From Anthoceros angustus (taxonomy: Eukaryota > Streptophyta > Anthocerotopsida > Anthocerotales > Anthocerotaceae): 64,000 bases of DNA. Location of the stretch: NCBI GenBank assembly GCA_010909165.1, contig MU008158.1:3676809-3740808 (forward strand), read 5' to 3'. Position 1 is the stretch's first letter. Each line of letters starts with the position of its first letter. Shown one piece after another: positions 23,839 to 35,043 of this stretch. Position numbers and translations under genes: made by a program. Under the pieces are notes generated by a model that was given only the letters and a program-made list of their open reading frames with translations, did not search any database and was not told the DNA's origin.

Positions 23839-24631
23839 TTAACGATCTCCCCGCCATCTCTTTGGCAAAACCGGATGTCCACGTTTGTGTGGTTTGGTGG
23901 TCAACTCTTCCTCGTCTGTAGGAAACACTTCATGGCCTGTAATACTGTTCGATGAATATTGTGCTCCTCTGTTCTTGGTCAACAGCAATACAGTTCCTCC
24001 CTTCCAGTAATGCCGCAAGTATTCCACTCCCGCTTCCCGAGCATCCATCTATAACCCATTCCCCTCTTTCTGTGAATAGGTCGTATAGCAGGACCATCAA
24101 CCCTATTGGCTTTTGGTAAGGAGAAACAACATGGCCATCGTTGGACACATTCAAAAGTTTCTTCACGACTGCGCTATGTCGAATAAACGCAGGCATTGCT
24201 CCAATCTCGGCTGCCGCACTATTGGACAATGCACTGCACTTCCTCATATCTTCAACAGTTGGGTGAACACCATACCCCACAGTCATGTACTCGCAGTTCT
24301 CGTAAAGTCCCTCGTCCGAAACCAAGTTGTCTTTCTCCCAGACCATTGTATAAACCCCTTTTCACACCATTTTCGCGGTGCATTTGGACATCCCGCATCC
24401 GGTCCGTCCATGCATAAATATCACGCGGAAAGTCTTGCATTCGGTGATTGTCATGAATCCATCCATTATCTTCTCCAAATCCTCACATGTCATCTCCTTA
24501 TCCCATGTCTCCGATAAATTGCCCCTTGGTAAATCGACGACCAACTTGTATTCTCTTTTCCCCAAGTAGGCAGCCATTTCACGAATATCACGGTTATTAC
24601 CAGTAACGGACCTTTGCTTGCTTTTGAACAT
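23839..24631 (-). CDS. Beta-class (N4/N6) DNA methyltransferase-like domain, transposon-borne, frame-broken
   Basis: C-terminal part of the leftward gene. In protein order: KLVVDLPRGNLSETWDKEMT, then a frame change near 24350, then SPYQKPIGLMVLLYDLF, GEWVIDGCSGSGSG and LLEGRNCIAVDQEQ. This is the layout of permuted beta-class amino-methyltransferases: a catalytic DPPY-like motif first (here DLPR), then the KP helix, then the SAM-binding FxGxG-like loop (DGCSGSGSG) and an acidic residue after a beta strand (VDQ). By family it would transfer methyl from S-adenosylmethionine to adenine N6 or cytosine N4. DLPR is an unusual form of the catalytic motif, so activity is doubtful. The intact C-terminal frame spans 23930-24346. 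The call rests on motif order seen by eye, not on a search. Confidence 0.55.
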
Positions 24632-27600
24632 GGAAAATGTCTAGTTTTGCGTCGTTGTCTTCCTCTGACTCTCTGCAAATCTTCCACCCTCTTCCAATTT
24701 CTTGCCGCATTGATGTGCTCTTTGAAGCTATCGGGTATCATCTTCTCTTTGTACTCTTACGCTTGATTATGCGCAGGATGGAGACGTTCATAGGTCGAAC
24801 ATGAAGGCAGTCGCAAACTAGTTTTGCACTTGCCTCGGACATACATGTACTTACAATGTGATCAAACACCGGTTGAAATTTCGCTATATCTTACGGTGTT
24901 GAGTGCCTCGGATATTCTCGCTCAACTTCGCAAATGAATTGCACCTCGGTCGAGCAAAATCATGCGGATGACATTCAACTTCTTGGCCTTCGTTATCCAC
25001 GTTTTCATGCCGCTCACGGTCAACTCGCCTTGAATCACTTTCTCCGGTAGACATAATCCTTTCACCGCTTCACAGGCATGCCAGAAAACTCTCCAATTGG
25101 TCGCATGCATTGGCTTTATCATCAAATTTGGATCCCGCAATGCGGCTCGTATCCGGCCCCCACGCTTTGATTTCCCCTCTTGCTGCCTTTCTTCCGGTTA
25201 CCTTGCTCGAAGCTCACCCCTCTCCCAAAGATCGAAAACCTCGTCCACCCGTGTCCACACATGAGGCGGGACACTAGCAATGCAGGCAGCGGTTTCGGTC
25301 GACAAGTCGCATTTCTTCCCGATCGAGCGTCGCCGATGGCGCCTAGCATCCGATATAGATTGTACTTCCAATCCATTGTAATGCTAATACCCTCTTAGCG
25401 ATTTTCATTTCATCGTGAATATCGGACTTGCTCAATGAAAGACATCCTCTTAGAAATCGCCTTGACATTGTGATCTGGCGGACACGCATCTCTGCACAGG
25501 TTAAGCTGCATATATATGAGCTTCCATATCTTTGGAAGTGTGAGTTCTCCGGGTCTTCTGCGTCTGCGTTGGAGCATAGAAGCTGGTTCCCACCCAATAC
25601 TCCCATGGTGTCTGCTGCCTTTTCAACTTGTCTTTGTCAAAGACCTCTACGCTTGCACTCCTTGGATCGATCATACATAGCAGGAAGTACTCCCTCTTGC
25701 AGGTCCCTTTTAATTTCCGAGAAGATGTTTTCCCCATGATTCATCCACTCTTGGATCCGGGCGTCACGAGTAATGTAGTCTGCGCTTCTCAACTTGGTGA
25801 TGGCAACCATATCGTATGCGGAATGCACCTCTTTTGTCTGACTCGAATTTGATGTAACGGGTCCTTATCTTTGTTGGGCTCGCTCCACTCTCGTTGTCCG
25901 TCGGCCTGACTTTGGTGATGACGCCCGTCGGTGTCTCGTCAATGTCATTACTCTTCCTCTTTTCCGCTTTTGGTTTACCTTTCGTCCTTGCGGTGGCTGG
26001 AACATCGCGTCTACCTCCTTGAGGTTGGTTGTACACGGGCTCGCTCCTTCACAGATTCTTTGACCCTACTGTCCAAACTTTGTAGAAGCTGCTGGGCATC
26101 GTCCAATGCATGGCGATTCTTCGGGACATTTGACGAACGTTTTGAGCCACCCTCGCTATGTATATCCTCTCTGTTGTTGTCGTGTGCTTCAACTCTGTCG
26201 GTTGTCTGATGCATCTCGTCGTCCTCAACATCTTCATTTGCGGTTTCATGCTCTTCATATTCTGCACTATCAGCGTCATCCAGAATATCTATACCTGCTG
26301 GCTGCAAGTACCTCTCTGTTTCCTGTTCCATTGAATCGTCATCGGAATTTCCCATATTCAGCGCGGCTGATGACGGTGCTTTGGTCGTGGTTGCGAACTG
26401 CTTTTTCCTAGCCTCTCCATCGCTATCTCGGAGCGGATCGCTTTCACAAGCTTGTTCGGCCATCTTCATCATCATCAACCCGAACTATTTCTTTTGGACA
26501 AAGCGCCCGATAGTCCCGAATATGCATCACAAAGACAACCACGCCTCCATTAACCGGATGCATCAACCGAAACATCCACCGCTCGCTTGTGGTACACAAA
26601 GGCGGGCACCGGTCCTCGTCCGCGCCGCATGCGCGCGCGGCCAGGCGCGCGCGCAAGTGCGCGCAAGTGCGCGCGCACAAGTGCGCGCACTAGTGCGCGC
26701 GCACAGTGCGCGCGCAGTGCGCGCATGCGCGCACAAGTGCGCGCATGCGCGCATGCGCGCACAAGCGCGCGCATGCGCGCGCATGCGCGCGCATGCGGCG
26801 CGCGCATGCGCGCGCGCACTAGTGCGCGCATGCGCGCGCGCATGCGCACAAGTGCGCGCCTCCTCATGCGCGCGCACAAGTGCGCGCGCCTCCTCATGCG
26901 CGCGCACAAGTGCGCGCACTAGTGCGCGCAAGTGCGCGCATGCGCGCGCATGCGGCGCGCGCATGCGGCGCGCGCACAGTGCGCGCATGCGCGCGCATGC
27001 GGCGCGCGCGCATGCGGCGCGCGCGCATGCGGCGGACTTGCGGCGGGCGGGGTCACATGCGCGCACAAGTGCGCGCGCAAGTGCGCGCACATGCGCGCAC
27101 TGTGCGCGCATGCGCGCGCACATGCGCGCGCACAGTGCGCGCGCACAAGTGCGCGCATGCGCGCAGTGCGCGCATGCGCGCGCGGCGCGCGCGGCGCACA
27201 AGTGCGCGCGCGCATGCGCGCGCATGCGGCGCGCGCAAGTGCGCGCATGCGCGCGCGGGTTCTCATGGTACCCGGCGCGCGCATGCGCGCCGATGCATCT
27301 CCCAAAGACTGCGGTGATGGTGCAATCACGAAAAAAAGTGGGTGGTCGATTCTCTTCGTCTACATACCTTGTCACTTGTCATGGCGGCGTCAAGTCCACT
27401 TCGCAGTCTTGGGTATTGCATCGCCTTGGAATCGTTGTCCGCACTCAATACCGGCGGTGATGCTTAGAATTCCTCAAAAGAACTTCTCCTCATTGTGCAT
27501 ATCAAGAGTTTGATTCTGCATTGCGAGCGGACTTCATACTTCCAAGCCCATAGAATGTACCCAACCACAATCTTCTGTGTCCTCAACGCATCCATATACC

Positions 27601-28113
27601 CGTTCACCCAGAGCGCTGGGATGGGATCAAAATTCTCCTGTGTAGAGTCAGTTCCTTCTTCATGTATGCACCATTCCTTGTCCAGTAGCCCCTGTTCTGA
27701 TAGATCTGTGCAAATCTCAGTCAACACATTTTTCTCAGCCGTAGAGAAAGGATTCTCCAATGTGGTCCTGCACAATCCGATATCATCGAAAAATTTTGAT
27801 GCCACATCATCCGGCTGATGCTCCTTGCTTGGCTTGGGCCTCTGTGATGTCCCTTGTGAAGGCCCACTCTTCCTATCGATGCTCCTTGTGGGAGGAGAGT
27901 CGACTTTACGCAGTGATGGTCGGATGTTGGTGGGTCATGACCACCACCCACACCTCCTCCTGCTGCACTCTTCCGTTTCCCGGAAGCTCGTCCTTCGACA
28001 TTGGCTTCTGTCCTTTTGCGTTTTGGAGGTTTGGGTGAGGTTGAGGCTCTACAAAGTTGGCTGTTTTGCACGCACTTGCGTGGGATGGACATGTCTGACA
28101 ACCGCAGATGCAC
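24632..28113 (-). CDS. N-terminal part of the transposon leftward gene (fragmented, unknown domains)
   Basis: A series of adjoining minus-strand frames reads as one protein upstream of the methyltransferase domain. From its N-terminus: a basic region (RASGKRKSAAGGG) near 27960-28000; ASKFFDDIGLCRTTLENPFS and KIVVGYILWAWKYEVRSQ (27490-27805); then the GC array; then VVVFVMHIRDYRALCPKEIV (26470-26560). Next is an acidic, Ser-rich stretch (26011-26478), a basic linker (25764-26036), and ITRDARIQEWMNHGENIFSE (25640-25790). Frames change every 200-500 bp. The GC array between 26625 and 27293 sits where the coding frames stop and resume, consistent with an intron. Domain identity of these parts is not recognised. 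Confidence 0.4.
26625..27293. repeat. Left alternating GC-rich array (AAGTGCGCGCA orientation)
   Basis: About 670 bp of alternating purine-pyrimidine DNA built from TGCGCGCA and GCGCGC blocks, punctuated by CACAAGTGCGCGC. It translates as long Arg-Ala-Cys-His frames on both strands; these are not genes. Alternating GC sequence of this length favours Z-form DNA and is hard to sequence. It starts 3432 bases from the left end of the transposon. Confidence 0.93.
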
Positions 28114-28549
28114 ACGTCAAGCATTAGAGGAAAACGGAGGCAACCCAAACCATGCGGAAAGAATGGAATGTTGAAGTTGTCTTCATTTCATGAAACAAGC
28201 CAAATTATAGATCCAAACCCGCTATTTCGGCTCCCTTTGAAGGCTCTTCTTCACAAGCCTCTTCTTCACAGGCTCCTTTCACCACAAGCACAAACTCGGC
28301 ACAACCAAGCAAGGCCGCATGCCACAAGCAAACACTGGTGCCTTCCACCCAAGCACCAAGGCTGCCATGACCCAAACACCATGGTGCCTTTCACACCAAG
28401 CACCAAGGGTGCATAACATAAGCCAACGAGTGGCCGCACCAACCTGCACGCGGCGGACACAGGCCTTTTGTCACCCACACGATTTTGGGCGAACACACAC
28501 AGTGGCGAAGACTTCACGGTTTCTTGTTCAGCACTCGCGGTTGCCTTGC

Positions 28550-29270
28550 GTCCGACACGCCTCCAAGCGCACAGTGAGGTTGCCAACCAGCAACGAGAGG
28601 TCTCTGGCCTATGTCACTTGGGCGCCCTCAACCGCCGATTCAAAGTACAGCGTGCCTGTTCAAAACGCGGAGCCCTTGTGCCGGATACCGCCTCCAATCA
28701 AGGATGCATGTCGCCCACTAGCAACGCGCGGATTCCTTGTCACGGAGAGACCCTCAAGTCGCAGATGCACATGGGAGATGCACGCCTGCAAGAGCACCTG
28801 GAAGTCGCCCACCAGAAACGCGCGCGCTCTTCCCTATCTCACATGTGCGCATCCAGCCACGATTCTCAGTGCAAAACCGCGGATGCCTTGTGTCACGCGC
28901 AATCGCTCAAGCAAGGCGGACACCAGCGCTGCGGTCTTCCCTATGTCGCTGCGCTCAACCAGCCACCGATTCAAAGCACACAACTCATGCCCAACACGCG
29001 ATTCCTTGTCGAGAGACCCTCAAGTCGCGGATGCACATGGGAGATGCACGCCCAAGAGCACCGAAGTCGCCACCAGAACGCGCGCTCTTGCTTGTCTCAC
29101 ATGCGCATCCACCACGATTCGATGAACCGCGGATGCCTTGTATGCAGCGCGCAATCGCTCAAGCAAGTCGGACACCAGCAACGCTCGCGCTCACCGCAGA
29201 TGCAAGTCGCACACCAGCAACGCGCGCGCTCTTGCCTATGTCACTTAGGCGCAAGGGAATCTCAAACTTG
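28550..29270. repeat. Central region with ~267-bp tandem duplication
   Basis: The blocks at 28741-29007 and 29008 to about 29270 repeat each other. Both contain GAGACCCTCAAGTCGC and CACATGGGAGATGCACG, and they differ by many small indels. Shorter related pieces (CACCAGCAACGCGCG) precede and follow. The region lies between the two divergent transposon genes and so may hold their promoters. Open frames across it are repeat translations. Confidence 0.7.
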
Positions 29271-29619
29271 CCTAACCGTGGGTTAACTAACTGCGGGTTG
29301 AAGGTTAGGTTAGGGTTTCCGTTATAGCCCTTATTTCAAGCCGAACGTTTGGTAATTAACATTGGCGGCTACTATAACGGGTTAAACCTGCCACCATAAT
29401 CATGTATGCATATTTTAACGTTCAAACACAGATGGACAAACTCCATAGTGCGCAGCACTTCTTCGTCTCATAGTTGCGGACCAGCTGCTCCGAAGTTTGA
29501 AGGAGCGGTGAAATGCAGAGCGCTTCTCCATCCTACTCGTGCGGTCGGAAGTCGGGCGGGCGAATGGAAGGCCATAAGCGGCGTGGCACAGGTCTCGAAA
29601 ATGTTTCACGATTGATGTT

Positions 29620-31199
29620 TTGGTGGTACGCCGCCCGTGTGCGTCTCGGAAGATTGAGAAGGTGACAATCATGGACACCACTCCAGAGCATGGAAGGCAT
29701 CAGAAGGTCTCTGTCATCGATACAACTCCAGTTGAAGAAGGGAGAGGAGGTAGGCCAAGCATTCTGGATACCACGCCAAATCCAGACATTAGGAACGAGG
29801 TTGAAGATGGAATGCGACAGCGGAAATTGTTTCTTCATCGCTCCATGGAGGAGGTCGGGAATGATGGGACTAAATTTTGCAGGAAGGAGGATGCGGGCAC
29901 AGAACACCACGGCAGTGGCATCCAGGCCGAGCCTTTCACAGAAACGTCGAGTCCACATTGTCCGGTGAAGCGTAGACATTATCCAAGCCGGAGATTGAAG
30001 AGGACCATGAAGTCGGCGTTGAAGAAATACACAACGCATGGTCTTCGCATTGTCAGAAGCAGTTGTTTCTGCAATTGGGAAAGAAGAATATAGAGAGCCT
30101 CGGATATCGCTTCGGGATTGCCTCGAAACGGGGAAATATATTTGCAAGGATTGCTCGAGGTAGAACAAGCAACCTATCGGTCGCAATGTTCTCAATTTTC
30201 TCACAGGAGACAGTTGCAATGTTGTGTCGAAGTTTCGGAAAAGTGTTACGCATTGGATGGCGGAGGTATGAACATTTGAAGCAGAGTACTAACGAACACA
30301 CCATGGTCATCGAATTGAAGTTCCAAGGACGCCCAATCAAGATCATGTTCGGAATGCATTGCTTGGATGGAAAAGTTTTTCAAGCTAATGAGCATGCCCA
30401 ATGTTTCGCTTTTAACTTGCGATTCATATACCAAAGGAGAGATATTCCGGGACTACAAAGCGGGAGGTTTCAAGAGTCGGGTTGACCAACGTCTCTCATT
30501 CTCACTGTGCCTTATGGAAGAAACATTTTCCAAAAGTGAAGATACCAAAGTGTAGTCGTTTTCAAAATCGTCCAATGCGAAGCGTTGAAGAAATACACAA
30601 CGCATGGTCTTCGCATTGTCAGAAGCAGTTGTTTCTGCAATTGGGAAAGAAGAATATAGAGAGCCTCGATATCGCTTCGGATTGCCTCGAGAAGCAGGAA
30701 ATATATTTGCAAGGATTGCTCGAGGTAGAACAAGCAACCTATCGGTCGCAATGTTCTCAATTTTCTCCGGGAGACAGTTGCAATGTTGTGTACGAAGTTT
30801 CGAAAAGTGTTCGCATTGGATGGCGGAGGTATGAACATTTGAAACAGAGTACTAACGAACACACCATGGTCATGAATTGAAGTTCCAAGGACGCCCAATC
30901 AAGATCATGTTCGGAATGCATTGCTTGGATGGAAAAGTTTTTCAAGCTAACAATTTAACGCATGCCCAATGTTTCGCTTTTAACTTGCGATTCATATACC
31001 AAAGGAGAGATATTCCAGGACTACAAACGGGAGGTTTCAAGAGCTGGGTTGACCAACGTCTCTCATTCTCACTTCTGTGCCTTATGGAAGAAACATTTTC
31101 CAAAAGTGAAGATACCAAAGTGTAGTCGTTTTCAAAATGCGTCCAATGCGAAACGTTGAAGACAGCCATCGAGATGACCAGCAACCGACAAGAACAAGG
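29620..31199 (+). CDS. DUF7869-type transposase, N-terminal part (frame-broken, duplicated)
   Basis: Start of the rightward gene. From 29671 the frame encodes 2.5 copies of a 16-residue unit marked by DTTP (at 29671, 29716 and 29764). Downstream, RIGWRRYEHLKQS (about 30250-30300), then CDSYTKGEIF.DYK and SHFCALWKKHFPKVKIPKCS (30960-31130) follow the order seen before the catalytic region in DUF7869 proteins: helix-turn-helix-like, then YxxY, VS-F-W, then IPK-RF and Cys. A 566-bp tandem duplication (30016-30581 and 30582-31151) repeats this region, each copy broken at different points. The last exon base is about 31199, before a GTATTT donor and the GC array. Confidence 0.55.
30016..31151. repeat. 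566-bp tandem duplication inside the transposase gene
   Basis: Copies at 30016-30581 and 30582-31151. They start at GCGTTGAAGAAATACAC and differ almost entirely by single-base insertions and deletions in short homopolymers (for example CCTCGGATATCGCTTCGGG against CCTCGATATCGCTTCGG). Confidence 0.85.
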
Positions 31200-31287
31200 T
31201 ATTTCATATCCAGAGTTTCCTTTTTGACTTCCATGGAATCATGAGCACTCCAACTGCCTCTTGTCTCGTGCTTGTTCTCGCCCACTG

Positions 31288-31600
31288 GGTGCGCGCATGC
31301 GCGCACAGCGCGCAGTGCGCGCTGGCTCGCGCATTCACAAACAGGAGGTAGCAACGGAGCGGATGGAAATGGGTGCGCGCGCGCGCGCGCACGCGCGCAG
31401 TGCGCGCATTTGTGCGCGCGCACTTGTGCGCGCGCACTTGTGCGCGCACTTGTGCGCGCACTAGTGCGCGCGCACTTGCGCGCGCGCGCGCGCGCGCGCA
31501 CTTGCGCGCGCACGCGCGCGCGCGCACTTGTGCGCGCGCGCGCGCACTTGTGCGCGCACTAGTGCGCGCGCGCACTTGTGCGCGCACGCCGGTCGGGTCC
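31288..31600. repeat. Right alternating GC-rich array (TGCGCGCACTTG orientation), inside a probable intron
   Basis: About 310 bp of the same alternating sequence as 26625-27293 but in inverted orientation (GCGCACTTGTGCGC instead of GCGCACAAGTGCGC). It ends 3471 bases from the right terminus. Coding frames of the transposase stop at about 31199 (GTATTT) and resume after TGACAG at 31661, so the array fits inside one intron. Confidence 0.92.
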
Positions 31601-31655
31601 ATGCAGCCGTGCGCAGACCAAGGACAACGTTCTGACCATGTGATCCATTTGTACT

Positions 31656-32210
31656 GTGACAGAGGTCCATGAGCAGCATCTTCGTCAACATCGGTCGGCG
31701 ATCCAGCAGGAGCGACTAAAACTTGCAAAACATCGTTTGAAGTGTAAAGGCCAGCCGAGCAAATACATTGGTATGGCGATAGACGGGATGGACCAAAGCA
31801 AGACGGAGCTCCCACATTTTCCTGCCCCTCCAAAGGATTTTGCAGATGGTCTCATCCGGGTCCATGTTGTGGGTTTTGTGGTATACAACAACATTATGAA
31901 GACCAGGGTGTATGTGAACTTCCCGAATATTCGGAACGACGCCAACTTAACTATTCATATCATCCAGGATGTTATTCTCACATATGAGATGGTTACGCGA
32001 AGGCGTTTTACTTGCAACGGACAACACGGCGGAGAAAACAAGAATATGTTGTTGTTTGCATACTTGAGTATGCTTGTCGAAGCGGGTCTTGATAAGGTGA
32101 AGGTGGGCTTCCTTCTTGTCGGGCACACACATGATGCGATTGACCAAATGTTCTCGTGCTTTTCTAAAAGCCTCGGGCACAAAAAGCAATGTCACTCGAA
32201 ACCCTTATGA
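31656..32210 (+). CDS. DUF7869-type transposase, core domain
   Basis: The longest clean frame of the rightward gene (184 codons). Family blocks in order: EQHLRQHRSAIQQERLKLAK, YIGMAIDGMDQSKTELPHF, HVVGFVVYNN, GGENKNMLLFAYLSMLVEAG and VGFLLVGHTHDAIDQMFS. IDGMDQ, DNxxxENKN and GHTHxDIDQ are the hallmark acidic/His motifs and suggest an RNase-H-like DDE-type centre, which is inferred. Here the middle motif reads GQHGGENKN; the expected DN is present in the adjacent frame (ACGGACAACAC at 32017-32027), so a one-base shift has displaced it. Such proteins are seen in large eukaryotic transposon-like loci. Either this copy is dead or the consensus has an indel error. Confidence 0.7.
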   Translation: MTEVHEQHLRQHRSAIQQERLKLAKHRLKCKGQPSKYIGMAIDGMDQSKTELPHFPAPPKDFADGLIRVHVVGFVVYNNIMKTRVYVNFPNIRNDANLTIHIIQDVILTYEMVTRRRFTCNGQHGGENKNMLLFAYLSMLVEAGLDKVKVGFLLVGHTHDAIDQMFSCFSKSLGHKKQCHSKPL

Positions 32211-32560
32211 GTTTGATTCATCAGCTTATACACCCAATCCAAGTGAAAATGGTTTAGGTGGCCGATTTGAGCTTGTCGGCCCAATGGGATGGGTAAAAGA
32301 GGACACGAGATGCGGTAAGGAATTTGCACAATCATAGTTATCGACATCAATTCAAAATTTCAAGGGAAGAAAGAGTGGCGAGCCATATGATTCTTCGTGG
32401 CAAGGCACTTTCTACTTGTTCACATTGGGAACCGTTGGAGGGTTTGGAGTTCCTTGAGAATACACGAAAGCAGATATAAGGGGCGCCTTTATGTCCACTT
32501 CAAGCGCATGGCAAACCGCGGGCCGCGCATAAATCATTGAGCCATTAGGAAAGCCCTCGA

Positions 32561-34660
32561 AGAACCGATGCAAAAATATCTATCTCTGGAAGACAAAGTA
32601 TGGTGGAACTCGTTCTGGGCATCACAATCTGATATTTGCGACAAAATCAGAGGAGGAGTCCATCGAGATCTTCAAAAAGCATGGGAGTGGTACAACAGGG
32701 ACGAGGCTGAGCGGAACTTAAATCCCATCGACGTTCCAGATGTCTTTGTCATTCCGGCTCCAGTTCCGCGAACCCTGCAACCGCGTCACATGTATGTCGG
32801 AAATTTTAGGCCACCGGGAGCCGCAGCCATCGAGTTGGCGAGATTCGATGGGGATGTGTCCGAGATCAGACGAGGCCATATGATTGCAGTCCCATGTGAG
32901 ATGACGATCGAGCAGGCCTTTCGGATTGCAGTGGAAGACTTGGATTTCTTATGTGACGAACCTTACCTAGTTGTCCGGTGGTGGGTGACGAGAATAGCAA
33001 TGCGTTTGAGGAAGGTACCTACCGAGGAGATATTGGCTCCACACAATGTGATAGAGAGGGTTTGCGACAACGGAGGCGACCCAAGCACTGGATCGATCGC
33101 TGATATCGGAGACATTTATTTTGGCATACGGGTTCTCGTTTGCAAGGGATAGCACTCTACAAGTCCATTACGAGCTTATCAAGACAAAGCTTCGAACTTC
33201 AACATCTACCACCGTGGAAGAAGGTAAGGTTGAAGATAACAGATGACCACCAAGTTCGAGAGGAGATGCATTGGAGGAAAATGATGATTTGGACGAAAAT
33301 CCGAAATAAGGGTGGTGTAGTTCGCCAAGCGCTGGTGATGAGACATCCGACTTCGTCAAAGACCAATCGCGACAAGAACCCGCGCAGAGGCAACGGAACC
33401 GGACGGCTATCGGAACTTTTGAAGGCATGTTTGATGATGATCCGGCACAAGGTCACCGTCGAAGGAGACGGAAACACCGTAGAGGATAGAAAGGTGATAG
33501 GGTATTCTTGTACCTTTAGGGCATAGGGTAGATAGATGAGGACTTGTCTATGTGGACGTCCGATTTGTGCAACTTCTTATGTCGTCGGGCTTCCGCCACA
33601 TCCACAGACCTCAAGAACCGATGCAAAAATATCTATCTCGGAAGACAAAGTATGGTGGAACTCTCGGCATCACGATCGATATTTGCGACAAAATCGAGGA
33701 GGAGTCCATCGAGATCTTCAAAAGCATGGGAGTGGTACAACAGGACGAGGCCGAGCGGAACTTAAATCCCATCGACGCTTCCAGATGTCTTTGTCATTCG
33801 GCCCAGCTCGAACCCCGCAACCGCCACATGTATGTCGGAATTTTAGGCCACCGGAGCAGCCCATCGAGTTGGCGAGATTCGATGGGGATGTGTCCGAGAT
33901 CAGACGAGGCCATATGATTGCAGTCCCATGTGAGACAGACGATCAGAACCGGCCTTTCTGGATTGCAGAAGTGGAAGACTTGGATTTCTTATGTGACGAA
34001 CCTTACCTAGTTGTCCAGTGGTGGGTGACAGAGAATAGCAATGCGTTTGAGGGAAGGTACCTACCAGAGGAGATATTGGCTCCACACAACAGTGATAGAC
34101 AGGGGTTGCGACAACGGCGGAAGCGACCAAAGCATCTGGATCGCTGATATCGGAGACATTTATTTTGGCATACGTTCTCGCTTTGCAAGGGATAGCACTC
34201 TACAAGTCCGCATACGTGAGCTTATCAAGACAAAGCTATTCGAACTTCAACATCTACCACCGTGGAAGAAGGTAAGGGTTGAAGATAACAGATGACCACC
34301 AAGTTCCAGAGGAGATGCATTGAGGAAAATGATGATTTGGACGAAAATCGCAAAAAGTGGTGTAGTTCGCCAAGCGCTGGTGATGAGACATCCGACTTCG
34401 TCAAAGACCAATCGCGACAAGAACCCGCGAGGCAACGGAACCGGACGGCTATCGGCTTTTGAAGGCATGTTTGATGATGATCCGGCACAAGGTCACCGTC
34501 AAGGAGACTAAACACCGTAGAGGATAGAAAGGTGATAGGGTATTCTTTGTACCTTTAGGGCATAGGGTAGATAGATGAGACTTGTCTATGTGGACGTCCG
34601 CGATTTGTGCAACTTATGTCGTCGGGCTTCCGCCACATCCACAGACCTCCAAGAAGACAT
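32561..34660 (+). CDS. DUF7869-type transposase, C-terminal part in two tandem copies
   Basis: The first copy (32568-33152) has a 194-codon frame with CDKIRGGVHRDLQKAWEWY, then DVFVIPAPVPRTLQPRHMYV, GDVSEIRRGHMIAVPCEM and VEDLDFLCDEPYLVVRWW. The second copy starts at 33614 and encodes the same blocks in three frames. The period is 1053 bp (32561-33613, then 33614 to about 34660). The blocks resemble the C-terminal region that follows DUF7869 cores. Copies differ mainly by one-base indels. Only one copy would be needed in a working gene. Confidence 0.5.
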
Positions 34661-35043
34661 ATTTCCTCAGTCGAATGATGTATTTCGCACTCGTTTTGCC
34701 TTGTGCGCGCACAAGTTTGCGCATACCCTTGTTTAGTCGCGCACTTACGCGCGCCTAGCCCTTACTTGGTATACAAAAACATATAGAACCACACAAATTG
34801 AAGAAACTACTGACATGCCGAAATTATGGAAGAATTCGGTCACAGCCCCTTCATCACACCGACAAATTATCCATGCACACGAGTGCAAGGCGCCATCGGG
34901 GTGGAAATGGCCGGACAGGAAGTGGTCCCGGAGCCGAGAATGCCCGAATCCGATGGATCAACACCTACAAAACTTAACAAAAACCAGCCCAACTTCGGTT
35001 TTTTGCGGAATAGGGTTGGGATTTTTTCCAAAACCCCTTTTGA

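Noticed and set aside
26550-27513. Several overlapping 110-360-codon frames rich in Arg, Ala, Cys and His
   Set aside because: They exist on both strands and all frames because the alternating GC array has no stop codons; they are repeat translations.
29280-29330. Telomere-like TTAGGTTAGGGTTT string
   Set aside because: Only one or two imperfect units; too short to be an interstitial telomere tract.
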